Below are positions 41,542 to 53,823 of a stretch of 64,000 bases of DNA, piece after piece. The translations under genes were made by a program, and so were the position numbers. The DNA comes from Trametes villosa (Eukaryota > Basidiomycota > Agaricomycetes > Polyporales > Polyporaceae): assembly GCA_002964805.2 (NCBI GenBank), contig PUDQ02000088.1, positions 1 through 64,000 on the forward strand, written 5' to 3'. Position 1 is the first letter of the stretch; each line of letters starts with the position of its first letter. The notes under the pieces are model-generated. The model saw only the letters and a program-made list of their open reading frames with translations, had not been told where the DNA came from and searched no databases.

Positions 41542-43178
41542 TCAAGAAGCCCTTAGGCAATGAGGATGAAAATTGAGGAACGCTATACTGACCCCAATTG
41601 TCCTAGAGGTGGAGATGGGCAAGAGCTCCATGCCGGATGAATGGGCGCTTCCATCGTGGGCGCAGCTCGCCATCCTGCCAGTGCTTGCAGTTGCCAGAGA
41701 ATGACGGCTGCTCGCAGCAGGGGATTCTCCGCGGACGCCGGAAGACGTGCTCGGGGTGGTGATAGACTCGACAATGAACGGTACTGGGCACAGAGCTATG
41801 GGTGAGTCCCATACGGCCGGTGGCGAATGCGATTCGAATGTGACGTCAAGATCAAAGTCTGAGACCTGTGGGGCCTGCATGGCCCAGTACTGAACGGGGA
41901 TATGGGACTCGGAGGAACCTCCAGCGTCCTCTAGAGCCGGAGAGTTGCCAATTGCAGGGGCGTGGTGTCGCCGAGTGCTCAGCCCGCATGTAAGGACCGA
42001 CATGATGCGAGAGAGGATGCCCGGGCTGCGAACGCGAGTAGAAGCTTCTCTGTCCGAAGCGGCGTCTACATGATTGAAGCTCCGGGAGTACGCGGTGACA
42101 TCCATCCTGAGCTGGGGCGTGGGTCCGACACGCTGACTAGAATCGCCGGTAGGAATGCGTGCGATCTCGTATGTCGTTCCCCGGTTACTAGGTCGGACTC
42201 GAGCGGGAAGAAAGGTCTGTTTCATCTTGAATCTGACGGTGTTGATGAAAACACACTGGTCGAACTTCGCGTCTTGTTCCAGACCGTGCTGCGCCTCGGA
42301 AGGAGCGCGCGATGGATGAGTGGTAGTGGCTAGAGGAAGCTCCGGGTCGGTGGACATTGCGAACATCTCCGCGGCGTGAGCGACCACGCGGTCGTGCGGT
42401 CCATGTCGATAAAACTTCTTTTCCAGTTGGCCGTCCGCAATGGACATAGATAGACCAAGGGAAGCTGCGCCCTGACCGAGTGTGGCGGTGAGCGAGCCCG
42501 CCTTGTCACGATAGTGCTCTCCACGGAACGCGGCCACCAGCCATCGCGTAGTCTTCTTGGTGCCGACTACAAAGTGGAGTGCTTCCGGCTCAAGCCCTAT
42601 TCCCAGCTCGACGTGGGCGAAGTCCACCCAACTCTTGAAGTTCGAGGCCATGTAATCCTCCACGAGGAGAAGCGATTTGATGTCTTCTGCTTTCACAGAC
42701 GGGTGCGGCATGAGGATTGCCCCTGTGCTGTCCCGACAGGTGAAGGACAAGTGCAGGCCCGCCGACGCGATGGCTGGCCTGGGTAGGTGGACGAAGATTG
42801 AGAACAACAGATGCAGCATCCATGTGGCAATGTATACTATATCACTCACTTGCCGCCTACCACGTCCGTAGAGACTGCGGTCTCGTGAGTTGTGCCATTA
42901 CACACCATTTTCTGGCTGATCTTCTCGTATGGCGGATAGATGACCAGTCGATCCCGAGCCAACGGAATGAAGCCGATTGGTGTCCTCTTGTGCGGTTGAG
43001 CAGTGGTATCGCATTCTAGAGCATTGAAAAGTGGATGGAATTCGCCTTCAGTGATCCACCCGACGTCTCCAAGCAGAACGCCTCGGCCTGGGGGAAAATC
43101 TGGTGCCCAGAGAGGAAGACCGTACCCTAGAGGCAAGAGTTGCTCCGAGTAAATATCCCACGCTTTGTCCGAGCTCAT
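41542..43178 (-). CDS. Agaricomycete orphan-family protein with GTKKTTRW motif
   Basis: Exon 1 is 43178-42850 (MSSDKAWDIYSEQLLPLGYG, then GDVGWITEGEFHPLFNALEC). A GTGAGT...CCCAG intron (42849-42779) joins in frame to exon 2, starting at 42778. Exon 2 carries HLSFTCRDSTGAIL, then LHFVVGTKKTTRWLVAAFRG and QCVFINTVRFKMK, then a Ser/Pro-rich tail to 41542. I recognise the layout (GYPLW opening, GDVG, F/L-x-F-N, xVxGxxKTxxWxxAxF) as a large basidiomycete family without known function. A second member is at 61284-62469. No signal peptide in exon 1 and no enzyme motif. Confidence 0.65.
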
Positions 43179-43902
43179 CGTTTCGGCGGGATGCGGGACG
43201 GATGAAGGCAGCGAGTGTAGCAGGTCGAAAGCTACGGCGTAGGTGGGAGGGTGAGCCCTGGGCGTGCAGGTCGATATACTACCCTGGGCACGTGTGTAGC
43301 TGTTAATACCCGGCGAAACTGTCAACGAGAGTTCATGAAGGCGTGAAGTTGTCTGCAGCTCGAACCTAACCGAGAACTTGAGCACCCACGGTCCGACCAC
43401 CCATGGCAGCAGTACGTATCAGCCTCTTAGTCTTCCTCTCTTCCTTGAGCACTTCGAGAAAGTACGTCGGGCCTCCGTCTGCTCCGACAGCGATGGTAGG
43501 CGATGAATGATGGATGAATCATACGCGGTCACTTCGCGGCCGTAGCTCGTACCAGCAGCATTGCTTTGACCCACTCCGATGTACCGTCCATCATCGATCG
43601 CACCACCCACTGAGAGGATGAAGTCAGAGGCTCAAGTCAAGGCGGGTACCGCCGCGGTACTTCATATGATACCTGTGCCCGCCCCTGTGCCAAGCAGTTG
43701 ACCCCAGCGACCATCGCTACTGGAAGCAGGGGTTAAATCTATCCAAGGTGAGCCAGATCTGAAGACACAAGTGCAGAGGAGACACGTACGCGACATCCAT
43801 ATACTGCTCGACTTTCCGGACTGCATACATACATTTGTACACTCAGGGTCTAAGAATCCACGTGCATGACTCAGAACCATGCCCTCATCTTGTCGTCTTC
43901 AG
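43179..43902. other. Intergenic, no gene seen
   Basis: Lies between the start of the orphan-family gene and the 3' end of the 7-TM gene. No exon chain is supported. Confidence 0.5.
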
Positions 43903-45464
43903 TCAGGCGTCCTCACCCAGCCGCACATCTTTGTCGTCGCCCTCCTCCACCGAGCGCGTTACGCTCAGTCTAATCGCGCGCAGCGCAATCGCATCGCCAT
44001 GGCCAATATGCACCACCGTCCCCGGCCTCGTGCCCGCGCCCCCTCCCCCTCCCCCAGCCACTACCGACGGCGGGCTGAAGCTGAGGCTGCGCAGGTCGGA
44101 GCCCTGGCGGAGGTGCGCAGAGTGGTACACCCAGCCGAGGTTGACGCGCACGGTGATGAGCATGAACGAGATGCCCGTGATCGTCGGGCTGCAGCCGCTC
44201 CCGATCGTCTGCAGCGGCGAGCGCACCGCGTAGAGCACGACGTAGACGGCCGTCCAGGCGCTGTCGGAGGCCGCGGGGCGTCAGTCGAGTCACTCGCACG
44301 GGATAGCCCTGGGACGCGGGCGCGGGAGCGAGCGCGAGCGCGAGCGCAGGAGAGGGAGAGGGTCGTACCTGTATAGCGCTGCGCTCTCGATGAAGATCTC
44401 CATCACTTCCTGTAGAACGGGCAGTCCGAGGGTGAGCGGACGTGTGACGGGCCTAGAGAAGCCAGATGGCGTGTGGCGCTCACAAGTAGGTGGCCTCCGC
44501 GGCCCGCAGTCATAATGCCGTGCTTCTCGCGCGCGCGGTTCGTCGTCCACAAGCGGTACATGATCATGCCTGCGTGATGCCGCGGCGTTCAGCACGGCAT
44601 TCCACTTGCGCGCGCGCACTTGACAGTATCTTACCGGTTCCGTACGTGTTGGTGCTTCGAGTCAGAAAGAGCCATCGTAAGCGGGTGCACGAGGCCGAAT
44701 CGAGAAGAGGAATGGCGTACACGAGCGTCGCGGCGCAGAACCCTATGATCCAGTGCCCGAACGTGGTCGCGAAAATACTCTGGCTTGGGGTAGCGGCAAG
44801 GAGCAAGTACATCAACGCGATCGCGGTCGCTGAGGGCGATCGCAGAAGCGTCAGCAGGGGCAAGCGCGGGAGATGCGTCCAGCCTCACCGAGGAGCCCGG
44901 TAATTGTAAACGCCGGGAAGAGAATCACCCAACGGTTGCGGCCCCATACGAGCCAGGTGCGGTACGTCTGAGCGAGAACATTGTGAGTGAAGGAGATCTC
45001 ACATCCAGAGAAGACTAGGGCGAGGCTTACGATAGTCACATCACCGACGAGCATATCGAGGAAGAGGAAGGCACACCGGATGATTTCCGTCGTTTGCCGG
45101 AGGTCACTGTAGAACTCGGATGACTTTGTAGTGTCGCCCTGGCTCACGACCGCGAGCAGCAGGCGGTGGATCCCCACAACCCAATGCTGTAGTACGAGCC
45201 TAGGTCAGCTCAGGCACTCATCGTGAAGAAACATCATAAAGATTGGCGTACCGCACTGATGGTGACCACAAAGAACAAGTTGGCGAGGATGAGAGGCCGC
45301 CTTCTGAGATCCCATATCAAGTTACGCCATCGCGGGCGTGGGCTCTCAGATGCGTGGCGGCGGACCCAGAGGGAGAGAACGATGAGGGAGAGGACGAGGA
45401 ATATGCCGTACAGCGTGCATTCAATGCAAGCGGTGACGACGTTCGCGGTTAGCACTGACACCAT
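43903..45464 (-). CDS. Seven-transmembrane orphan protein (agaricomycete expanded family)
   Basis: Start MVSVLTANVVTACIECTLYG at 45464. Exons are separated by short GT-AG introns: HWVVGIHRLL after ACAG near 45185; a GTAAGC...CTCAG intron before TYRTWLVWGRNRWVILFP; GHWIIGFCAATLVYAIPLL; EVMEIFIESAALY after CTACAG; and a last exon with LYAVRSPLQTIGSGCSPTIT and ISFMLITVRVNLGWVYHS. The tail to 43903 is Gly-rich and polar. The IEC/TxYG, YRTWLVWG and ESAALY landmarks are those of a large agaricomycete 7-TM family with no known ligand. GPCR-like topology is inferred only. Confidence 0.7.
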
Positions 45465-46756
45465 CCTGGTGGGTGGTGGCACCGGGGCCTGGGGCAGGGC
45501 CGCGCTAGGAGACCGGCTTTTAGGTTGGGCAACCAGCGCGGTCCAGCGGTCAGCGCCTCACCGCCGGTCTAGCGCTGGAGTACATCATCGGCAGAAGCTG
45601 CGTTGGGTGCGCATTTGCCGTTTTGCGTCGGAGCGGCTGCGGGGGTGGCCAATGAGGAGCCTGCGTTAAGGAAGAGGGCGTCAGTGCCAATGCTAGTTCC
45701 GTCATTCGCAGCAGAACCATAATGTGAGAGTTCAGTCTTGTGCAAGGCTGCCCTCAGAGGCGCGTGGTTTCCCCTCTCATGCAGCGCTGCTAATCGCGTC
45801 ATTACAGATGCATATCTGCCAACATAACTGAGCACTCACAATAGGAAGCGGGTCGTTTAACGCAGCGCAACATGTCCAGCGGAGAACCGGTCGTGGGAGG
45901 GGCAGCAGTGCAAAGCAGCGCGTGCGAAGGTTTGACCGCGATAGATATAGCAACCGCGCGGTTGAAAACCGAAGGCGCCTTATAGCATTTGAGATGCCGT
46001 TTTTTTGAGAACAGCGCCCCAACGAACAGGTAGGTATTGATGCCGACGAACAGCGTTCGGATGCAACGTCGAGTGCGATGCGCGCGCGGATCGGCTGTCT
46101 CGAGTAACTGCGCTGCACAGCGATCTAGTAACGGACCACGGTCTATAGAAGCAGCATCGAGCAGCAAAGCTGGTAGTCACAGAAATCAGTGTAAGTGGAG
46201 TACGCAAAACTGGGGAACTCATGGGAGAACCGGTGGTACGCACCCTCGGGATGGAGACTAGTCATTAATTGTACCTGCCCACGCATAGCGGGAAATCGCG
46301 TAGCCGCGAGGGGGTTGATACACGCTGATGCGCACAATTCATCGTTTTGTCCCTAACAGGACGTAGAGATGTCAGTTATAGTTCGCATCTCTCGTACAGG
46401 ATGCACACTGGCGTACCCGGCCAACTCGGAGGTTGGAGGATTGCAAGGTTCCGAGTCACGTCAATGCTCACTACACCTTGGCAGACCGTACTTTGTCCCT
46501 CTGGTGCTCAGAACGCCAGAAGTAATGCAAGACGTTCCTGCTAGCGCGTGATGGAGAACGAGAGAGAGAGAGGTCCGCCGCCCGCCGGCGCGAGCGCTCT
46601 GGCCGTTGTCACACGTGGAAATAAGGTTTGAGCGTGAGTGTAGACGCTTGCTCTATACCTTCAACTTAGCCATGAACGTATGCACCCTCGCTCTACAACG
46701 TACACAATGCAACCGCAATACGTTCCAGTAAGTACAGTCCATGAAATTGGGGGAGA
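45465..46756. other. Intergenic, no gene seen
   Basis: Several short open frames on both strands share no motif and no plausible splice chain. Confidence 0.45.
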
Positions 46757-48964
46757 TCAATGGCCGCCCTCCTTGGACTCCCACTTTTGCCGCCATCTGC
46801 CGCCTTTCCACCACACGAGCAGCGTTAGCAGCCCGGCGAGAACGACGAGGCCGCCCCACAGGGAGTACAAGCCTCCGTCTCCTATCGCATTCTATGCAAA
46901 GGTGAGCGTGAATTGTTCTGTAGAATGCGTGAACGCGGTCACATACCTGCAGCGGGACCGCGACCTCGGACGCGACGAGCGCGCACGACCCGCGGATCGT
47001 GCTGTTTGCCGCCAGCGCCGAGGACGAGCGGCCGGCGTTGGCATCCACGATGTATGCAAGCGTGCAGGAGTAGAACGATCTACGCCGCAGATGTCAGACA
47101 GCTTTGGCGCAGTTACGCAGCACAGAAAAGCACGTACATGGAGAAGAAGCCAACCAGGAACAGCATGACGCATATGGCCGCGACGCTCACATGGCGCTCA
47201 CAGACCCATCCATACGCGATGACGGAGGGCGGTAGCAGGAGCATGGGGACAAGCGTGCTCTTGAGTCGCGCCTGTAGGCAGGCGTCGTGAGCTTTTCCGC
47301 GATCATTTAATGCTGATTCCGCAGCGAAGATATTCACCTCAGCTTGGCTAATGCCTCCATTGCGAGCCTTCAGTTTGCGATAGACGTAGTCGGAGTATCT
47401 CCCGCCCAGCACGCTGCCCGATAGGGAGCCTACACACATATACGTGAGCTTTCCCCCGGCTTAAAGCGTCTTTAGCTTGACAATGACCTATCCCGAAAGC
47501 CAGCAGAGTCAGCCCGATCTTCAGTGCGTCGTATCCGTACCGGCTCGAGAGCGTTCTGGAGCACGTGTACGTGATTGAATAGGTGCACGAGAACACCAGT
47601 GCTGTACGACAACATTGTGAAGAGACAGACACGCCGTGGATGATGCGATATCCGTACCTGAAGCAAGGAACATGGCGACGTTGTTCAGTCGGCGTAGAAT
47701 GTGCACGATGGGCTTCAGCGGATTTACGTCTGACAGGGACAGCTTGACTTCTTTCAGCGGTTCCAACGCAGCTTCCGCATCTTTTTGGACTTGCGTCTCG
47801 CGTTTCTCATCATCGGCGTCGCGCGTCGGAGGCACTTCCACACTCCCCTCTCTCTTCTCCGAGCCCTCGCTCGGTCTCTTTTCGCCACCTTCCGAAACGA
47901 CCGCGGACACGGCCGTCGCCTGCGAGAGACTGGACGCCTCGGAATCCTTCGCCGCCTGCTGCGCGAGGCGACGCTTCAGCGCACCCTGGTACACGAGGCT
48001 GCGCTCGCGGCGGAACGTGTCCCGGAACGGCACAAAGAGCAGGAAACATGAGCCGACGAAGATCGCGAGGAACCAGAACGTCGCGCGCCAGCTGAACGCC
48101 TGCGTGAGCACCCCGCCGAGGATGGGCCCGAGCGCTGGTCCGAGGAGGGGGCCGCTGTGCAGCGGCCTATCAGCGCTCGCAGGTACGCAGTGTGTGGAGC
48201 TGAGCTGTGTACCTGTAGTAGATGCCCATCATCGTCCCGCGTTCTCGAGGTTCATACATATCCGCGAGCGTTGCTGCTCCTAGAGACAGAACCGGGCTCA
48301 AGCTTCGAGTACATCAGCGCTCTTTTCTCGCGATAAGCCAACACAGACAACTAACCCAATGGCTTGCACGCAACGCATACCTATCAGCAAGCCTATTGAC
48401 TTTGCTAACGCAGCCACCACGCATCCGACGAAGCACAACGCAGTCGAGAGCAAATACACCCTCTACAAACCCTCCTCGGTCAGCGCCCACGAATGGAGGT
48501 ACGTCTTCCTCATCGCTCACCTTCCGCCCCCAGAACTCGCTCAGCGTCGTCCACACTAGCGGCACGCATCCCTGGAGGAAGATGAAGAGCGCAAGGCTCA
48601 AGCTGATTGCCCCGCTCGACGCGTGCAGCTGCTCTTCAATCTGCGGGATCGCAGCTACCCCCGTACATGCGTTAGCGGTATCCAGAAAGCCGGCATTCCT
48701 GGGATGGGCTCACGGGTGTATATGTTCGCGCCGAGGCCGTTCAGGACGCTCGCGCCCGTGACAGTCGCGAGGACTAGCGACTGCGGCAAGAAATTCAGGG
48801 AGGGAGCAACGGTGGGGAGGTACCCAACGAACCTTCCTTGTCGTCGACCAAGTCCTAGGATCGTCGACTACCACCGCATGCTCGATATCCAGGATCGTCG
48901 TATCGGATTTCACGTGTGAGTCCGCATTATCGTCCTCACGCGCCTTTTGTTTCTGATTGGGCAT
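46757..48964 (-). CDS. MFS drug:H+ antiporter (DHA1-type)
   Basis: Start [17 protein letters not shown] at 48964; stop near 46757 after KWESKEGGH. Exons in order: a polar N-terminus; [40 protein letters not shown] with SEFWGRK (motif A); [37 protein letters not shown] (motif C), which marks antiporters; a long charged central loop (about 100 residues between TM6 and TM7); then [31 protein letters not shown] and the last membrane helices ([20 protein letters not shown]). Twelve TM segments are expected at the plasma membrane. Similar yeast proteins (Qdr/Aqr/Dtr group) export drugs, polyamines or organic acids; the substrate here is unknown. Confidence 0.82.
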
Positions 48965-50038
48965 AGGGGATACAACGACTCGGGCTGCTACCAGTTCACC
49001 GACTAGTTCAGCGGCAGCGCATACAGCTGCAGAATATGGCGGAGACAAACAAAGAACACCTCACGATTGAACGCACCTGCCCGTTATCGCGCGCCCCTCT
49101 CTCACGCGAGCGCGGGGACGTAAGTCGGATTCTGCTGCAGGACGTCTCAGGCGGGATGCGGCGCCATGGAGTCACCTGCCACTATCGTGCGCGGCGCAGT
49201 ATTTACTATTTTACGTGCGTGTGATGCCCCGCGCTCTTCTCGGGCGACCTCGGCCGATGACGGCAGAACGCGAGCATGGTGTGGAGCCCCAGGGCTCTTC
49301 GTGATGCTATCGTATTGTCGCAAGACCGGCAAAAAGGGGTAGTTCGAAAGATTGGGCCGATCCTGGGGAGAGGCACTGGCTTTGTCCGCGGCGCGAGTGG
49401 CAGCGACACTCATGGCCTGTAAGGAATTCTTCGCGAGGGCGTATGGGATGCGCGATGCCAGACCTATAGCATAAGTACTATGTCAGTGGCACTGAATCCG
49501 TTTGTCTGATCGAGTATCGGTTCGTAGACGGGTTCTAGGCGCCGGGCGCACAGTGTCTATAGTGGTCGTGTGACACATAAATGCGAAGATGCCGTGTTGT
49601 GTGAGAGGAGCAGCGCATCCGAAGAAGCTGCCGCTGCCGACAAGTCAACGACCTGGCCCCTAGGTCCTCTTATGTCGACGATACATCGAGGGTGAACCGG
49701 ACGAGGCATGGATTGATTCGATGTACGACTCAGACGTGGCTCATCTTCCTTATTTCGACACTCATGAATGATAGCAGATCTAGAGTTACCGGCCAAGCCA
49801 CACACTCGTAACGTGGAGATAATGAAGAGTATATCTTACACACCTTAGCACAAGGGGAGTCCCAATCTCACGCCCACTCCCTTCATGATTAACGAATGTT
49901 ATAATGATAATGAGATAATACCTCAATAGCCCTTAATCATGGCGTTGAAACGAGTGTAAAGCCCTACGAGCAAGCTCAGCAACGAAGTGGCCACTCAGCA
50001 TCGGAGATACGCATCCAAGGAGAGGATGTACTCACCAT
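48965..50038. other. Intergenic, no gene seen
   Basis: Upstream of the MFS gene and downstream of the lysophospholipase gene. Only chance frames. Confidence 0.5.
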
Positions 50039-52195
50039 TCAACTCCAGCAATAGCGCTCGAAGCAGCTCACGCACACGCCATCCCTCGGGATCCCCAGCC
50101 TCCTCCTCGCCCGATCCGTGACCGCACACGCCAGACACGCAGGCCACTCCGGGTCCTTCGCACCGGATACGGGGATGCCCTGCGTCGCGACGTCGAACAC
50201 CTGGTTGAGCACCGCCTGCGCCTCGTCCGCCGTGTACGCGAGCTTGCTCGTCGGGTTGTTCGTCAGCGGCGCCTCCCCGAGCGGCGCCGCGCCGTTCGCG
50301 ATGTACACGACGAGCGCCTCGCCCGAGTCGGCCGTGCTGTTGCACCCGAAGAACGTGGGCCGCTTCGTGAGGTTTTGCGCGAGGAACTCGGCCTGCGTGG
50401 ACGGTACGGGCGGGAAGGCGTATGCGGGGCTGAGGAGCTGCACGCGTGTTTGGGTTGCCTGCGAGAGCGTTAGCATACCAAGTACCGGTCAGAGATGATT
50501 ATGAGTGGCCCACGATGAGCGAGCTCCCATCCGCGAAGTTATCTGAGGTGTCGGCGGGCTGCAAAGATGAGGATGAGTACTTTGTAGACAGCGGATACGA
50601 AGTGCGGCGTCACATACTGCGTCAATGGCGATGATCGTGTCCAGGCCACGCGCCTTGACGAGTAGGGGCTGGAACGGCGTCGTCTCGCCATCCTCGCCAC
50701 CGTCCACCAGGGATAGAACGGTGCTGTTGGAATCGATATACGTTCCCTGCGAAAGCCCGAAGAACGGGTTCGGCACATCTGCCGTGTCGAGCCGGAGCCC
50801 CTGCTGAGGCATTGTCTTCTCGATGAGCCCGATGATGGGGCCGATAGCAGAGCTCGCTAGCGCAGCAGCCTGTGGGCCAAGCGTGAGATCGCCTAGTCTC
50901 CCAACAGCCCTTGAGGGTGACGATGACACTCACAGAAGTATTCATAGCGTTGAACAGATTGGACGACGCGCCCTGGACGAACGAGAGTTGGTCGAAGCCG
51001 AGCGCGCACACGCTATTGTTCGGCGAGCCGAGGAACTTAGTAGGCGTGAACGCCCCTAGTGAGGGATCGAACGAGCCAGTCTCGTCTGGCGCATTACCAC
51101 ACCCGGGGCTACATCAGCGAACCGTGACGCAGCTCGCCATAAGCGGGGATTCCGCACTCACAGACGTTGAACTCATAAATAGGGTTCACGAGCGGCACGA
51201 CCTCGTCCGGCTCCGTGATGACGACAGTCGTGTTCGGGCGTTCGACGAGGGACTCCGCGAGAACGATGGGGAACGGCTGCGCGCGGGCGCGGAAGGTGGA
51301 TCTGCAGAAGCGCACACATATCACTGATCAGAAGACGACACGAACGTGTCTCGCCAAAATCACGAGCGACGTACACGTCTGCGACAGAAGAGAGCGTGAG
51401 ACCCGCGCCGTGGGCGAGGGTCGCGTTGAGGAAGTCGTCCGCAGTCGTGCCGTTGACGAAGTGCCGTGCGAGCGAGCGCCCCCACACGTCCGCGACGGAG
51501 ACGGGGAAGCCCGCCGCCCACTTCGAGTGCACCTCTTGGACGAAGAGCTGCAGGAGGGCTGCCGTCACGTTCGCATTCGCACCTGGCTGCAGCAGGTCGA
51601 TCGATGTGATCCATCCTCCGAAGCGATTTTCGTCGGACCCTGCTTGCTGCGCTCCGAAGATTAGATCCGGAAGTGTCGGGAAGTCTGCCTGAGAGAGCGA
51701 TGAAACAAGCCACGAGCCGCCAGAGAGACCGGAGAGGTATTGCGCCGCCTGGAGAAGTCCGCCTAGTCCGGCCTGCACCGAGGACTGGTTCCGGCCGTCG
51801 AGCGCGCTGAGCACGCCGGCCCCGAACAGAGCGGCACGCAGGCCGCCGCCGCTTGTCGCGATTCCGAGGTTGGGGAAGGCCTCCGCTCCCTGCAAACCGC
51901 TGAGGATCGCATCGACGTATGATGGGAGTGTCGCGGATGCACTCTGGTGGACGTTGCGCGAATAGCTAGCCCAGGCCTCCGGGAGGACGAGCGATCGCCT
52001 TTCTGATAAGTAGAGTGCCTCCTCGACGCCAAGAGTTTGGGTATCTGCATTCGACCCGGCATTGCGCACGAGCGCGGTCCCGTCAGGGCATGGTTGCAAT
52101 GTCGGGGCGTACTTCTGGGCAGCGACGGCCTGACCGGAGACACGAGAAAGGAGAGGAAGCAGGCCGGCGAGGCCGCAGACAACAGAGGCCTTCAT
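50039..52195 (-). CDS. Secreted lysophospholipase (phospholipase B family)
   Basis: Start MKASVVCGLAGLLPLLSRVS at 52195 gives a signal peptide. The GxSGG nucleophile elbow is GLSGGSWLVSS, with the oxyanion-type Gly/Arg patch SGGGLRAALFGAG upstream. The acid residue lies in VDGGEDGE. Several N-glycosylation sites (NQSS, NVT, NGT) and Cys-rich spacing suit a secreted enzyme. Exons break at GT-AG sites near 51330, 51170, 50935 and 50635-50500. The C-terminal exon ends CFERYCWS at 50039. This is the PF01735 catalytic domain, which removes acyl chains from phospholipids and lysophospholipids. Fungal members act in nutrient release and membrane turnover. Confidence 0.9.
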
Positions 52196-52248
52196 GGGTT
52201 TGCCGTAGGAGGGGGACGGATAGGAATCAGCGGCGGCGGGGCGGGCCC

Positions 52249-52255
52249 TATATAT
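52249..52255 (-). promoter_or_regulatory. TATA box of the lysophospholipase gene
   Basis: TATATA(G) on the minus strand, about 55 bp upstream of the ATG at 52195, in GC-rich surroundings. Confidence 0.55.
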
Positions 52256-53613
52256 GCCGCGTCGCGTCAATGTAGGCCAGATCTGTGTCCAGCCGAGCTG
52301 ATTCCAGATGAACGTTTCGCGGGCGGACCGGGATCCAGTGATAGGTGGAGACTAAGCTACGCAACGCAATCAGAGTGGCCGCAGCCTCCGACAGAGCGCA
52401 CCTTTCGACATTGACGGCGCCATGCGGGGCGAGACGCAGATACCCACGACTGATCACCGGCAGAGCAGGTCGGGTTCCTGAAAGCGTAAGACTTGACCGA
52501 CGTGGGCATGCTCGTCGCAGCGGATCAGGGCAGCTCGGAGCACATGTCAGTCTTGCAGGCGGATGGGGTTGGTCTGCAAGAATAGCAATCGTGCGGGTTG
52601 ATTTGACGACCCATCAATCCGTCCGCACGTCAGAACGTTGGACGCCGGAAGGAACATACTTACTATGCCAGATTGTTAGAGCCTGCTACTCTATACGTAC
52701 GTACCCTGCTCGTTTAGCTGCTCGTTAATAGTTAGTTGGGAGGTAAACGGAAGCCCTGTTTGGCGTCTGTGTACGTGGGTTGCGCACTCGGCGGGAACGA
52801 ACGCACCTCTTTCGGCGGTCGCAGTTCACACTGCCTGCATCGGCTAGCTACTCCAAATACACTGATTCCCAAGCCTCGTCAATGTCGCCGGATCGGCGCT
52901 TCGAGGAACTCAGGCACGTAACCTGGTTATAGACAGCGAAGAGATCGCAACGCCCTCTTGTCAGAACGTCCATTCAGGTACTGAATAACGTTCGCGGCTG
53001 AAAGCTGTTCAGCACGCTCATGTGGACAGTAACAAGACACATGAATCTGCACGAATTAGTACCAAGTAGGTCATGCAGAATGCTTACCAACGCCCAGACG
53101 TGAAGCCATATCGTCGCCAGTAGAGCACGATGTCGGCATCACGTCCCATCAGAACGTTCTACTACCATACGCCATAGCCCAGTCTCGATTCCTGTGATCA
53201 TGAGTGGCGGCGGCGGTGTCTGGCTCCGGAGTCCTATATGATGTTTGACTCTGAAAGTACCGCCTGTCAGACTAAGCAGTGCTGTGCCGGATACAATGGT
53301 CTAGAAATATGACAGCTCGGTGAGAGATGTTCATCCATTTATGTGTGCCGAGGACGTGCCTGGTCGACGTCCTCGTTGCTGTTTCGCGCGAAGTGAGTGT
53401 GTCCTGGCGAGCCAACGAATTGAACCTGCCCTAGGACGTGTCGAAATAACGCCATCGTATTGTCGTCCTGCGTAGACTGAGGATGGCAGTGTCGTGGTGA
53501 TAGAGTAGGATAGAGTGCACGCAAGAGCTGGACGACACGTTTCGGAGTGCGGTCGTTACCACAGCTCACTGATGCCAAACCCCTAGGAATAGGAGCAGGA
53601 ACTGAGCGCTAAC
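52256..53613. other. Intergenic, no gene seen
   Basis: Between the lysophospholipase promoter and tRNA-Cys. No supported gene. Confidence 0.5.
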
Positions 53614-53684
53614 GGCTCTATAGCTCAGTGGTAGAGCATACGATTGCAGATCGTAGGGTCCCGTGTTCGAACCACGGTGGGGCC
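53614..53684 (+). tRNA. tRNA-Cys(GCA)
   Basis: 71 nt with a full cloverleaf. Acceptor GGCTCTA / TGGGGCC (two G-U pairs), D stem GCTC/GAGC, anticodon stem TACGA/TCGTA with loop TTGCAGA (anticodon GCA), variable GGGTC, T arm CCGTG TTCGAAC CACGG. No intron. A run of T follows at 53697. Confidence 0.97.
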
Positions 53685-53823
53685 TCGCAGTAGATCGTTT
53701 TCTCTTTTTGTTCCCTCCATCATCACCGAGTGCTAAGCTGTGCATAGAGCATCGATTTCTTGCCATCGGTACCTGGTTACAAGTATTGAAGACATCAAAC
53801 GGCCGGCTCTGCCCCGCCAGACG

